A DNA stretch of 64,000 nucleotides from Glebionis coronaria (Eukaryota > Streptophyta > Magnoliopsida > Asterales > Asteraceae). Position 1 is the first letter of the stretch. The number at the start of each line of letters is the position of its first letter. This document shows, piece by piece, positions 1 through 11,007 of this stretch. Below the pieces are notes generated by a model that worked only from the letters and a program-made list of their open reading frames with translations, did not search any database and was not told the origin of the DNA. The DNA is taken from assembly GCA_025667525.1 (NCBI GenBank), contig CM046882.1, positions 524,360,618-524,424,617 of the forward strand, in the 5' to 3' direction. The position numbers and the translations under genes are program-made.

Positions 1-94
1 TATTATAAACATATACAAAGGTTTCTCTAAGTGTATTACTTGATCTAATCTCGTATACATAAAGCTAAATCGATCTAAGTTTGGGATCAACAAG

Positions 95-112
95 TGGTAT
101 CAGAGCTTGTTG
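95..112 (+). other. Primer binding site of element G
   Basis: TGGTATCAGAGC starts two bases after the LTR end at 92. This is the standard plant Copia site complementary to the 3' end of initiator methionine tRNA. Confidence 0.9.
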
Positions 113-191
113 AGGAACTTTTGATCTTAAAGAACACAAGAACCCTAAAAATCACCAAAACCCTAATTTTCTCAAAAACCCTAACAACATC

Positions 192-1736
192 ATGTCAGAA
201 ACAATAACCTCCTCCTCCTCACCTTTACCAAACATCAAGATTCCCATGCTTGATGCAACCAACTTTGAATTGTGGAAATTCAATTTTGAACAATATCTAG
301 GGATCTATGACTACACACTCTGGGAGATCATTGAATATGGAAACACATTCGATAAAGCCCAAAAGATTGCTGATGCTATTACTCAAAGATCAGTTGTTGC
401 TGGATGTTCTGAAGAAGATAAGAAAGAAAAACCTGAAGATGGTAGAGCTGTGTCTGCTGATGACATAGCAAAGAAAAAGGTTGACATGAAAACCCTAAAT
501 ATTCTGAAACTCTCGTTGGGACAAGAGAACCAACATAAATATAGAGGTTATGATTCTGCTAAGCATCTTTGGGTAGCTCTTGAAGTTGCATATGGTGGTA
601 ATGCAGATACTAGGGAAGAAAAGAAGAAACAACTTATGCATGATTATGCTGTTTTTAAAGCACAACCCAATGAGAAGCTGAGTAGTGTAAGAAGTAGATT
701 GCTTGACATTACAAGCAAATTGTCCTTCATGGGGACACAAGTTGGTGATGTTGACATCAATGCTACTTTTCTTAAAAGTCTTGGTGAGGTGTGGAAGATT
801 GAGGCAAGATCCATTCTTGCCAATAATACTTACAAAAGTTCCACGTTTGATGACATTTACAACAAACTGAGGCTGTTGGAAGATGAAACTCTTTTAGAGC
901 ATGGAAACAAGGCTACCAACAGTAATATGGCCTTCTTCTCTCATAGTGAAGGTCAATTCAATCAGAAGGACTCTTACATGCATCCAGTTACTGGATCATC
1001 ATGTGTCAGCGCTGGAACAAGTCCTGTCAACGTCTCCTTTTCAGACGCTGACACATTCAAAAGTGACTCCCCAAGAGTTAAACCTGTTGGTTTGGATTTG
1101 GATACTGTATGTGCTTATATTGCTTCTTTGCCCAATGGTTCAATGATTACATATGAGGACCTTGAGCAGATAAGTGATGAGCACTTGGAAGAGATGGAAA
1201 TTAAGTGGAACATGGCTCTTGCTAGTATAAGAGCAAACATGTGGAACAAAAGGTTTAAGAAGAAGATGACCTTCAATGCAAAAGACACAGCTGGATTTGA
1301 TAAATCCAAAGTTGAATGCTACAACTGTCATCGTACGGGGCACTTCATGAGGGAATGCAGATCTCCTAGAAGATATGATGCTGGTAAACCCTCAAGTCAA
1401 GTTGTTAAAGCTCAAGATCCTAAAGCCATGGTTGCAGTTCAAGGAATTGATGGTATGGGATGGGATTGGAGTTATCTGGCTAAGAATGTTGAAGAGGATA
1501 AAGCTTTGGTTGCTGAGGTTGAAGAAGAAGAGCATGTTGAATATGCTCTCATGACACACTCCTCCTCTTCATCTGATAATGAGGTATACAATGATGCTTT
1601 TTGTAGTAAAGGTTGTAGGTTAAACACTGAGAAGCTTAACAAAGAGGTGTTAAGATTATTAAGTGATGTGAGTAGTGAAAAGTGCAAACTGTCTAATTAC
1701 CAACTAGCTCTCACTCAAACTGAGAAGACTTGGTAG
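192..1736 (+). CDS. gag: Copia Gag polyprotein of element G
   Basis: An intact 514-residue ORF starts about 80 bases after the primer site. The N-terminal 250 residues match the layout of plant Copia Gag (UBN2/Retrotran_gag type: an N-terminal segment around LDATNFELWKFNFEQYL, then a helical capsid-like part). A CCHC zinc knuckle, CYNCHRTGHFMREC, lies near residues 375-388. The C-terminal part is acidic and serine-rich. Gag forms the cytoplasmic virus-like particle and packages element RNA. It ends at a TAG just where another frame takes over into the pol tail, so protease and downstream enzymes are absent. It starts at the first ATG after the leader. Assignment as Copia Gag is strong; function today is unknown. 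Confidence 0.9.
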   Translation: MSETITSSSSPLPNIKIPMLDATNFELWKFNFEQYLGIYDYTLWEIIEYGNTFDKAQKIADAITQRSVVAGCSEEDKKEKPEDGRAVSADDIAKKKVDMKTLNILKLSLGQENQHKYRGYDSAKHLWVALEVAYGGNADTREEKKKQLMHDYAVFKAQPNEKLSSVRSRLLDITSKLSFMGTQVGDVDINATFLKSLGEVWKIEARSILANNTYKSSTFDDIYNKLRLLEDETLLEHGNKATNSNMAFFSHSEGQFNQKDSYMHPVTGSSCVSAGTSPVNVSFSDADTFKSDSPRVKPVGLDLDTVCAYIASLPNGSMITYEDLEQISDEHLEEMEIKWNMALASIRANMWNKRFKKKMTFNAKDTAGFDKSKVECYNCHRTGHFMRECRSPRRYDAGKPSSQVVKAQDPKAMVAVQGIDGMGWDWSYLAKNVEEDKALVAEVEEEEHVEYALMTHSSSSSDNEVYNDAFCSKGCRLNTEKLNKEVLRLLSDVSSEKCKLSNYQLALTQTEKTW

Positions 1737-2110
1737 ACCTATGGAGGTTGCTAGAGACCAAGTATGAGGCTGAAGCACCAACTTCAGCTAATGGAATAAA
1801 ACTGTGGTCCACATTCAAGAGAATGTGTGGACCAAAAGATGAGGATCCTGCTATTTGGAAGGATCTTGAAGATGACCTCAGTAGTCTTCAATGGAGATTA
1901 TATTTAGCTGTTGGTGTTTACCATTTGAGTTCTACAAAGTTTGCTGAGTATCTACTTGTGGATGGTCAGTATTTCATATCCAAGGCTATCTTGGAGAAGA
2001 TGAAGAACACTCAGCTGGAAATTGATTATTCAAGTGACGTGGCAAAAGACTTGATCAGATTTATTTATTACCAATATGAGAAGGTTTGTAAGATTCCTCC
2101 TAGTCCTTAA
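1737..2110 (+). pseudogene. C-terminal tail domain of Copia polyprotein, element G
   Basis: About 125 codons stay open in the frame that overlaps the end of gag, with no ATG of its own (the open frame enters through a TTG at 1730). The sequence has a helical segment with ILEKMKNTQLEIDYSSD and LIRFIYYQYE. From memory this resembles the helical domain found after RNase H at the end of many daisy-family Copia polyproteins. That would mean the deletion in G joined the end of gag to the last part of pol. I see no catalytic motif. It could only be translated by frameshifting from gag, or not at all. Confidence 0.55.
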
Positions 2111-2149
2111 TGCTTATTCAGAAACTTGATCATAAGAGTGGATATCAAG

Positions 2150-2162
2150 TTTAGGGGAGGAT
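2150..2162 (+). other. Polypurine tract of element G
   Basis: The purine run AGGGGAGGA lies immediately before the 3' LTR and would prime plus-strand DNA synthesis. Confidence 0.8.
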
Positions 2163-2679
2163 TGTTGGGAATAAATTAAGGCCAGATCACTTGAGCGCTG
2201 ACAAGAGTAAAACAAGCGTTGACAGGAGCAAAACAAGCGCTGACAGCTCAAGCGTTGACAAGACAAAGTCAAGCGTTGATACATTGAAGACAAGCACTGA
2301 TGGGAAGATATACTCTACGCGTTTATTGTATTCTAGATTACTTCTAGTAAAGATAGGAACAACAATGTATTTTCTATATTTATCTTTACCTAGAATAGCT
2401 GATACGTAGATTATTGTACAAGGCTTCTTATGTCTATAAAATAAGACCTTTACGTTGATGTTTCATATAAGTTTTCATTCGTAAACTACCTTCATTGTAA
2501 GCAAGCTTGATATCATTAATCAAAGTGAAAGTTTGTTTATATCTTGTGTGTTCTTGTTTAAGTGTTAGTTCCGCATAACACTTAGATTATTATAAACATA
2601 TACAAAGGTTTCTCTAAGTGTATTACTTGATCTAATCTCGTATACATAAAGCTAAATCGATCTAAGTTTGGGATCAACA
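2163..2679 (+). repeat. 3' LTR of element G
   Basis: A 517 bp LTR that starts TGTTGGG and ends TCAACA. Its last 92 bases repeat exactly at the window start. U3 contains a 21 bp tandem repeat (2194-2304). Confidence 0.9.
2194..2304 (+). repeat. 21 bp tandem repeats with TTGAC/CTGAC cores in the LTR U3
   Basis: Six units begin with AGCGTTGACA or AGCGCTGACA at 2194, 2215, 2236, 2251, 2272 and 2293, so the spacing is 21, 21, 15, 21 and 21 bp. Units with TTGAC contain the core of the WRKY-binding W-box. The array lies in U3, where retrotransposon enhancers are usually found. A small open frame crosses it (2191-2409) but reads as repeat, not as a gene. Confidence 0.8.
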
Positions 2680-2681
2680 AG

Positions 2682-3140
2682 ATGACTCTTGAGCTATCAA
2701 ATCGAACTCTCGCTTACCCCATTGGTATTGCCGAAGATGTTTTCGTTAAAGTTGGTACCTTCACTTTTCCGGACGATTTTGTTGTTGTTGATTATGAAAT
2801 GGACCCTCGTATTCCGTTAATACTTGGACGGCCATTCTTACGAACCGGAAAAAATTTAGTCGATGTTGTCGAAGGTGAACTAATTCTAAGGGTCGGGAAT
2901 GATCAACAAGTTTTTAAGATGGGGAAGATTACAAGTAAATATAATGGAAAAGAATCAGTGAAAATGATTGATATGCTGCAAGACGAGCTTACAACTACTT
3001 TTGAAAGTGTAAAGCTTGATAATTTTGTTGTATATGACAATCCTCTTTTCGAGACTTGCTATGATAATCCACTCTTCCAAGATTATGTGGACGATCTTGA
3101 TGATTCTCTCTCCAATTTGGACCCCCCCACCAATTTATGA
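2682..3140 (+). pseudogene. Gypsy aspartic protease, C-terminal part (element A)
   Basis: The frame contains LELSNRTLAYPIGIAEDV, FPDDFVVVDYEMDP and the retropepsin motif ILGRPFLRTG, all typical of the C-terminal two-thirds of Athila-type protease. The catalytic Asp region would lie upstream and has been separated by the insertion of element G; the ATG at 2682 is partly target-site sequence, not a real start. The frame ends at 3138-3140, just after a run of seven C (about 3122-3128), and the reading continues in another frame. This indicates a one-base slip at the C run. B has the equivalent protease at 43.85-44.46 kb. Confidence 0.85.
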
Positions 3141-3873
3141 TTCTCCACCGATCTATGATGATTATGATGATGATTCTAGTTCCGATGTGGATGATTATGA
3201 TAATTTTTCTTCAGAGTATAAAGACATGCCAACTTATGATGATTTTGATGATGTTGATACTCTTTCGAGTGATTCTTCAAATGATGACCTTGCTCCTACT
3301 TTTGATGAAGATCCTCCACCAACAATGCTTGATCCTACTTTGGATGATTACTCATTTGAGGAAGATTTTGCTACTTTTCTCAATACATACTTCCCTAGTG
3401 AGCATGATTCTCCTCCTATGAACTTTGAGTATGGTCTTTATCCTCCTTCGGATATTAAGAAACCCGTTTCAAAGGAGAAGAAACCAGACGACACCAATAT
3501 CCGTAGTACCTATGTCTTAACACCTCTCTTTCCACCTTCTTCGGATGAGATTGTGCGTTTTATGGGCGAATATTCAAGGTCTACTGAGCCTAAGTCTTAT
3601 TTTCCCCTAAAGGAAAAGGTGTTCGATCCGGGTATCACAATTTTTAAGCTATCTCAGTATCCATCTGATGAAATAAAAGGAAAGATTTTTGGAACTTATG
3701 GAGCTATGCTTTCACTTCATATTACCTTCTACCACCGTGCTCAACAATTGCTTAAGGGAACCTCGCCTACTCTTCTTTGGCTTGTCTTGTTCACCTTAAG
3801 CTTGTGCTATTTGTTGGACGAAAACCATGTATTTGACCCCGGTGGATGTTTTTCAAGGTTCTTACCATTCTAA
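3129..3873 (+). pseudogene. Acidic domain downstream of protease, element A
   Basis: After the C-run frame change, about 245 codons stay open. The first part is rich in Asp, Tyr and Ser (PPIYDDYDDDSSSDVDDYD and similar). The last 100 residues contain EYSRSTEPKSYFPLKEK and a hydrophobic stretch around LLWLVLFTLSLCYLL. I do not recognise a named domain. In intact relatives this position is the linker between protease and reverse transcriptase; here the frame stops and the 3' noncoding region follows, so the polymerase was deleted. It has no start of its own and depended on the upstream frame. Confidence 0.5.
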
Positions 3874-5955
3874 GCAAGGTCGATTCAGGCTCACGACTCG
3901 GTGAACAAAAACAAGCGCTTCTCGGGAGGCAACCCGATTATCTATCCTTTTTATCCGTTTTATAATAAGTGTAGGGGGAGACCCTACTATGTGTTTGTTG
4001 TTTTCTTTCTTATCATGTGCAGGGATTCGAGCTTTCAAAGTTTCACTTTTGATTACTTTTGACGACCCGTGATTCCGTGTTCCCGGTTCTATCCTAAACT
4101 ATTTTGATTCTCTATTTTATATTCTTCAATATTAAAATAGGAATCATTTTAGTTGTCTCTTCCTTAGCAAGATTTAAACAACATGCACAATGTCCTAAGT
4201 GTAGGGGAGTTCACTCCCAAATGCTTAAACATTGAGGACAATGTTTATATTAAGTGTAGGGGGGACTTCTATCGAAGTTAAGTGGGCTTTTACTTGTATT
4301 TGTCCTCATTTTAACTGGAAAATTGATTTTTCGACATTTTTCAAATTTTTTGATCTATTTTGGCCTAGTTGTATTTTCCTTTGTTTTCGTTATTTTCTTT
4401 CATAAGAATAAATTTTAATAAAATGGTTTTAACAAGTTTAGATGTCTTTGATATATTAGGCCCGTCATGAATCTTTTGACTCAACCCGAGTTTACTTATC
4501 CAAGTTTACTCTAGCTAGTATCCTTAACGTGTTTAAATTAAGTTTTGCTAGGCTTTTATATAGGGAACTTTAAAACGCGAAAGTCTTAACTCTTACGGGT
4601 TAAGAACAAGAACTTTTCGCAAGTTCCTATAATTGATCCTAGAAAGTCGTTTATCAGGGGAATATTAAAATGCGAATTCTAAACTTGAAAAAGTCTAAGA
4701 AGTTGCAAGATCCTATAGATGACTTGAAAACCTAAAACTTTGATTTATTAGGCTAAGCATCCACGAGTCTCATTCCTTGAGATTTTAAATTATGGAGAAC
4801 GAGAGATGATAGAGTCAATTATAAGTTTGGTATTCTTTCACGAATTTATGTGAGTTAATTATGAGCTTTTTCTCCCATCGCTTGTTAAAAATTATAATTG
4901 AAATAAGTAAGGTTGTACGATTTGAAAAGTTACTTAGCTTCTAGCACAAGATCGTTTAAAAGTTACTCGAGATTAATTAGAGTTCATAGCCAAGGCATAA
5001 CTTATTGAAGCAAGATGCGAAGATTGACGAGTCCGAAAAGGCCCTAACAAGGCATGAGGGCTACATTTTGTTTCTAAAGATCCAAAGTGATGTGAAGAAT
5101 CATTTATCAAAAATCAATATGAAGGATCGAGACACACGACGAAAAAAAATACTCCCCTGAAGATCATGGAGAAGTCTATCCAAAAAGGCCCTAACAAGGT
5201 ATGAGGATAAATACATCCAAGTCCTAAAAGGAGGCGGATCGTTGTATATCAATATCCCAAATAAAGATTGGAGAAAAATGAAGAAGTCGTGGTCCAAGTA
5301 TGAAGAATCTCTCAAAAAATTCAAGTGAAGAAATTCCTATTATGAAGAGAAGACCATTATTTCATGAGTGTCTCTCAAGATTTGAAGTATGAAGTCAATG
5401 CCAAATATCGATCTGAGAAAGGTCTCAAATCGTGAAACGAGTTATGCCAAGATATGAACTTTATAAGGTTTCGAGAAGCAGTTTTAAAAGATTTTGTCCT
5501 TTAGCTAACTATTGATTAAATCGTCCTACTTTATTTTCAGCCTAAATAAACTATCGAAATAAGTCAACAATGCATCCTCGTGATCATTCAAGGCAACAAT
5601 AAAATATAAGAGATACACCTAGGAATAAGGGAGTCCAATTGAATAATTGAGCCACATGAGTTTGTGTTAGTTTGCTAACTTATAATAACAATGATCTCGT
5701 TTCTAAGCTTGGTGTGGGAAACGTGAAACTTGAGGGTGATAAACATTCATGACACCAAAAGCCCTATCGTAAGTCTTTGATCTCTTTACTTGTTTTCTTC
5801 TTTCTTGCATTTTTGTAATTTTCTATCTTTTTAGTTTCATTTATGTCTTGTGTTTAATAAAGGCCAAGGTGGGTTAATTATGATGGAAAATGTAAATCTT
5901 GCTTTGTAATTAATGCATTGCATGAGGGCATTGCAATGGTCAAGTATAGGGGATT
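3874..5955 (+). other. 3' noncoding region of element A
   Basis: No gene is visible. Landmarks of Athila-type 3' regions are present: the phrase CTTCTCGGGAGGCAACCCG near 3918, GTGTAGGGG purine tracts near 3970, 4200 and 4255, and AAACATTGAGGACAATGTT near 4226. The section at 4430-4830 is colinear with 48030-48240 in element B. A purine-rich GTATAGGGGATT lies directly before the LTR start at 5956 and is the likely polypurine tract. Confidence 0.7.
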
Positions 5956-6022
5956 TGATAGGTGTCAAAATAACCAAGCCAAAACGTATATTTAATGTCG
6001 TAAAAGTCGGAATTATGTGTGG
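5956..6022 (+). repeat. Truncated 3' LTR of element A (first 67 bp)
   Basis: It begins TGATAGGTGTCAAAAT. The stretch at about 5985-6022, with ATTTAATGTCGTAAAAG, matches the reverse complement of 15737-15770 at the outer end of the A' LTR. The match stops at 6022, where inverted gag begins. Confidence 0.75.
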
Positions 6023-6115
6023 ACGGTTCTCCATTGTATTGACAATGGGAGGCTGTACAAAAGGAGGTTCAATAGTAGCGGCTTGAATAGATTTCCTCCT
6101 TCTTGAACGGGTACT
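6023..6115 (-). pseudogene. Gag N-terminus of A', split by element C
   Basis: On the minus strand an ATG at 13766-13764 opens a frame whose next codons run into the C insertion and resume at 6115. The resumed part reads an Arg-rich run (SRRRKS) followed by IEPPFVQPP and MENRP, similar in layout to the basic start and VNEVMAAVDNRR segment of gag in element B. The frame is lost at 6022, where LTR sequence of opposite orientation starts. It is a broken start only, about 35 codons long. Confidence 0.6.
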
Positions 6116-8849
6116 GTGACAACCCTAGATTTTGGATTTGTCACTTTTGACTGTTTGATGTTGATCATGTGCTTGGTGTGCGTTTATGTGTTATGTGTTC
6201 ATATTTGAGACTTTATCATGAAGTTAGACATTGTTTACGTAGTACATGGTACGTTATATGATGATGTGATGGATTTGTTTCATGCTCATGAGCTCACATG
6301 AATGTGTAAATCATGGTATAAGTTGGAAATGAAATGAAATGAGTTTAGAAATGAACTGCAGAAAAGTTCGGGTAGCGTTTTTATAAGGTTTCGTTTACAT
6401 ATCGTATGTTGTATGTATGTATTAAGTATATATAATATGGTTAGGATAAGTTTTATAGTTACTTTCTATATTTAGAAACTTTTAGAAATGAAGGCTAGTT
6501 CAAAAATCGCGTAAAAAGTCGAAAAATTAGCAAAAGGGTGCCCGGTTTGGTCCCGAAAGTGTATATGAGTATAAGTAAATATATAATAGGAGGGGGGAGA
6601 GTGTAAATCAACATAGAGGGGAGTCGAATTTATGGGTCCCATAGCTGAAATTTTAAATATTAAATTAATAAAAATAGGATAATTACCATTTAAAAGTCCT
6701 AATTGGGCCTAAACTTGTCCAGAAGGTTACCAAGACCTATATAAACACCCCTAGACCCCTAAAAACGACTAATAACCCTAAATAAACCTAAAATCAGTCT
6801 AAATCTTCCATGGATATCAAGAGGAGTCGGAATTGTGATTAGGGTTCATTAACTTTTCTTGTTTCAAGGTAAGTGATCAATTCAACCTTAATATAATTCA
6901 TGTTTTTATTATTTAATCATAATTGGAAAGTTAATTAACCATCATTGAGATGATTAGGGTTTTGTTAAATTTCTGATAATTATAGTTATTTAGATTTATT
7001 AATGATTTTAGGGTTTGTGTTAAGAATTTAGGGATAATTAATGATGTTTAGAGGGTTAGTGCATAAAGGTGTAAAACAGTCTGATTTTTAGGTTCGTCTT
7101 GTGTCGACTGTTACGGGCAGTTGGTAGCACCTTTGGTCCCGTTTCTTTTTTTTTAAAAATTAATTTCAGAGAGTCTACTTTTCAAAAATGTAAGATTCGT
7201 CGAAAATAGAGTTTGGGAAGGTTGTCAAACAATTGATACAAAATAGTGCGCAGTTCAGGAATAAATTTGGATTTCGGAAATTTGATTCAAAACCTAACCA
7301 AACGAACGAGATAGCCAAATATTTTTAATTTGGGAACTCTTTATAATGTATATAAAAGTACTGGAGATTTTCAGTAATAGTTATGGTGTTTAGGTTGAGC
7401 TTTTGGTGTCGAACATTTAGCATGTACAGAAAATCAGCTTAGTGAAATCGACTTTTAGTGTAGAGACTAAACGAAAGGGTTAAACATGTAAGTAGAAAGT
7501 AAAATTAGTTTTTGGAGTTCTTAAACCATATAACAACATAAATCCAGTAGGCTAGGAGCCATGTGTGGTGTTAAGTTCACTTCATGTGGTCGTTTAATGA
7601 CTAGTAAACCGTAACGGGAAAAACTGAATTTTTACGTATAGAAGCTTGTAGTGTGAGAACTAGATAGCGAGGATTGGGGGGGATTAGATTCATCTCCGTG
7701 GTTGTTACTTAACTTGGGTGTTAGGACCTGAGCTAAGTGTGTTGTGTATGATTTTATAGGTTTACAGGAGTGCTAGCTTGATGTGCTATCAGGTGAGTTC
7801 ATAGTCCCATTTTGCTACGTTTTTTAAATGTTTTTTTTCCTAGTATGGGATGGAGATGACACTTGCAATATTCTTTAAAATGATTTAGTACTATGTTTTA
7901 AAATGTGTGGACATAAATGTGCTATTGTGTGACTTGCGTGCTTATGTGTTCTCATATGTGCATTGATATGTGTTCTGATATGTGAATCTTGATTGTGTTA
8001 TGATTGGGATTGGTACATAGATGTATGGGCGTCTATGGGACCAGTAGTGATGTGTGTGGAGCGTGGGGCACGATCCGTCCTGAGTTCTTGGTTTTAAGTT
8101 CTTGGTTCGTGGGGCACGATCCGTCCTGAGTTCTTGGTTTGTGGGGCACGATCCGTCCTGAGTACTTGTGCATCGTCTCTTCGGAGGCAAGATATCTCGA
8201 CGGGGATATAGTTCATCTTCCACAGGTGGTGTGGGAAAGATCCGGATAGTGTGGTGTGTGTTCTTGTGTGTGTGACGGGATACATCTTGATTGTTATAGT
8301 GTGCTTTGTGAATTGTAGATGTGATCGGTACTTGGTTTAAGTTTTGTTGTGGATGCATGTAACATGATTATCACATTATGGTCCATTACTATAAATTGTT
8401 TTTCTTCAACTTATTTACAGCGGATGTCAAGGTTTCTTATGATGTTCTAGATAACTTAAACCTATGTTCTCACCAACTTTATGTTGACAGATTTTAGTGT
8501 CATTTTCAGGTGAAGTAGTTGTGCAAGATGATGTTAGAAGTGGCTAGAGTATAGAGGCTGCTAGGATTGCATTAGGAGGAATCCCTTTCCTCTTAGATTT
8601 TATTTTGTCTTTTGATTTAATAAATTGTTTAATACATATATGTTTGATGTGTGTTATTTGAATGTCTTTGGTAAGAGGTAGGCCTGTTACCTACTTACCC
8701 AGACTCCTACATTTAGGTGAGATATTGTCATGACATTGTGTCGCTATTTATGACATTTCTTTTGCATTTAGTTTTCTCTATAGAGACACCGTTTGTTGTG
8801 ATGATATCCATACGTCGCGCCCCATATTCCGCCATGGTGGGGTGTGACA
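6116..8849 (+). repeat. 5' LTR of element C
   Basis: 2734 bp, colinear with 11008-13757. A TATA-like CTATATAAACACC lies near 6739. Three copies of a repeat carrying GGGGCACGATCCGTCCTGAG lie at about 8063-8165. Confidence 0.9.
8063..8165 (+). repeat. Tandem repeat GGGGCACGATCCGTCC in the C LTR
   Basis: Three copies, beginning near 8064, 8111 and 8142, are separated by the sub-repeat GAGTTCTTGGTT. The matching set in the 3' LTR is at about 12973-13065. Confidence 0.8.
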
Positions 8850-11007
8850 GAATGGTATCAGAGACAATGGTTATAGAGAATTAGGTTTTCTAGTCGCGTA
8901 GCCTAGTCTATAGCTTAAGGGTCCTTGTATATAGGCGTCATAGGAGTATGTGTGCATTTTATATTAATTGATGTGTTTGGATGTTATTTATTGCGATGTT
9001 TTGACTAGTATGAATTGAACCATAGTAAGTTCATACTTAGCTACATGTTATTTTCTTTTCGAGTTTTGAATAGTGCGGGTTAAACTATAGTCGTATACGC
9101 TAGTCATTGTTGGATTTCGTTTAATTACGTTTTCATGTTCTTTATACATTTTGAATTTTGTCTACGGTGGTTCAGCTGGATTACGATTTTATATGTTTCA
9201 TGCATTGGCTACGTTATTTTAATACATGGATTTTGGATCTTATTTTATGTTGTGGTTATGTGCTTATATGAGTTGTAGGATCTATGTGCTTATTTGAGTT
9301 GGTAGACCGATGTGTTATGTGTAGTATTAATTCTTATAAGTGTCATCATAGGAGGGAGTGCATTAGTGAAAGTGGACTGGTATAAGTATGGTGGCCAACA
9401 TAGTTATACAAGTACCACGACATCAGTGGATTCCTAAGTATGGTTGCATGAAAGAGGGTTAATACATGCTTGTATAGTATATGTTGGATGGACTTGAGTG
9501 TATGTACGCGTATGCCTATATATGTATATATCCCTTCTACTTATCGGTTGTATTCTTAGGATGGTTTTCTAGCTCTTTTCTCTTTGGGATGTTCAACTTC
9601 TGTAGTAGCGCATTTATCGAGTCCTCATTTCACGTATTTGTTTGTACGGTACTTTTAGTGTAGAAGCTATTGAGAGGGTGGAGATTTATTTTGGAATAAC
9701 GATATCTTTTATTTTGAGTCTTACGTGGTAAAAGAAATGAAATTTGCAAATAGTTAAAATAGTTGTTGGTAGTTGATAAATAAGGGTAAAGTGTCGAAAA
9801 CGTGTTTGAAATAGGGTGAAATATAAATTCTTTAACATATAAGCATGACTTATCTATTTTAAAAATATTTTAGTTTTGATCACCTAAAGTTATTGTTCTT
9901 TAGTTAAAATATTGTTCTTATTTAATTAAATATGTTTAAATCAAGTAATTAAGCATATGATGGGTGAGAGTTTTAATTTTCTGGAATTAAAATAAATTAG
10001 ACCTTGAATTTTGTAAATAATAACGAGTTTTTTTGGGTTTAAAATCGTTTTTTTGTTTAAATCGGATTAGGTAGAAACTGTCGCTAAATTGTCAGAATTC
10101 ATCGCTAAACTGTCAGAAACTGTCGCTAATATCTGGGCAGATTCTTGGTAAAAATCGTTTTGGTTATAACTTATTCGTTTTTAAGGCTTTTTGGGTGATT
10201 CAAAAGCCTAATGTTATGTACTCGGAGCGTACTTTTCAAATATTTAGAATGTATTGTCAATGGAAGTCAGTAGCTAGGTAGAATTAATTGTACAACTGTC
10301 GAGTTCAAGATTAATTTTCGGACAACATGGTTTAAACTCGTGTTTTGGGATAGTGGACACTTAGAAGGCTAACATAGAGCTGCTTTGGGATAGGATTTCA
10401 GATGTATCCATCATAGAGATTGTTACATTAATGAAGAATGTGGGTTCCGGAGTCAATGTTGACGTGTGATATTGTGTTGTGTGCTTTAGACAATTGATCG
10501 TGTGAAGAGACTATAGATTTTTTTTCGTCAAATGATTACATAAATTACTAATGTGATACCATGGTTTTAGAACAACTAATATACATTACAGTATAAAATC
10601 CATTCTGGGGTAAAATTTGGTTTTGCACAAGGTTTTAATAGTATGTCACCGGTCGTAATAAATTTCGGTTGTTGCTGGGTGCTTCTTGTGTCATTGGTCC
10701 GTTTCCATGGTTCGTTGGGAGTCGATACATGTTTTATGTTGAGTATCTTTTGGATTCTCATGGTTTTGGTTCATATTTTTAAATTCGTTCACGTAAACAT
10801 CCGTTAGTTGTCCATGGGCTTGATCGTTTATCTGAAGTTGGGGGTCCTAAAATTTGTCGTGAGCTTATATTCATTGAGGGCGTTGTTGTAGTCATACGGA
10901 TGATCCGGTTACGTTCTTTTGAGAGAGATAGCGAGTTGGTTGTGAAATGAAGTTTTTTGAGCTTATGGAGTAAATCTCGGGACGAGATTGCTATTAGGAG
11001 GGAGTGA
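8850..11007 (+). other. Internal region of element C, non-coding
   Basis: It starts with the primer site TGGTATCAGAGACAATGG at 8853-8870 and ends in the purine tract AGGAGGGAGTGA at 10996-11007. A second AGGAGGGAGTG occurs at about 9351. I see no ORF with retroelement motifs in any frame. Confidence 0.8.

Larger units (their letters stand above)
1..2679 (+). mobile_element. Copia-type LTR retrotransposon G, internally deleted
   Basis: The window opens inside the 5' LTR, whose last 92 bases are identical to the end of the LTR at 2163-2679. The order is LTR end, primer binding site, gag, a short pol tail, polypurine tract and 3' LTR. Protease, integrase, reverse transcriptase and RNase H are all missing, so the copy would depend on a helper. 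The identical LTR ends and the intact gag point to a recent insertion. The element sits in the protease of an older gypsy remnant; the bases after the LTR, AGATG, would be one side of the target duplication, but the other side is outside the window. Confidence 0.9.
2680..6022 (+). mobile_element. Ty3/gypsy Athila-like remnant A (3' half)
   Basis: The remnant starts inside the protease, cut by element G, and runs through an acidic domain, a long 3' noncoding region and the first 67 bases of a 3' LTR. Protease and 3' noncoding sequence match the corresponding parts of element B (43.9-48.3 kb) closely enough to be one superfamily. Reverse transcriptase, RNase H and integrase are missing. At 6022 the LTR changes into inverted gag of the same family, so the right side is a rearrangement. 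Confidence 0.8.

Noticed and set aside
2191..2409. 72-codon ORF with SVDKSKTS-like repeats
   Set aside because: It lies in LTR U3 and only reads through the 21 bp repeat.
7942..8358. 138-codon minus-strand ORF found in both C LTRs (also 12850-13266)
   Set aside because: The LTRs are duplicates, so conservation is expected. The sequence is His/Thr/Tyr-rich repeat translation with no domain, and it runs opposite to the LTR.
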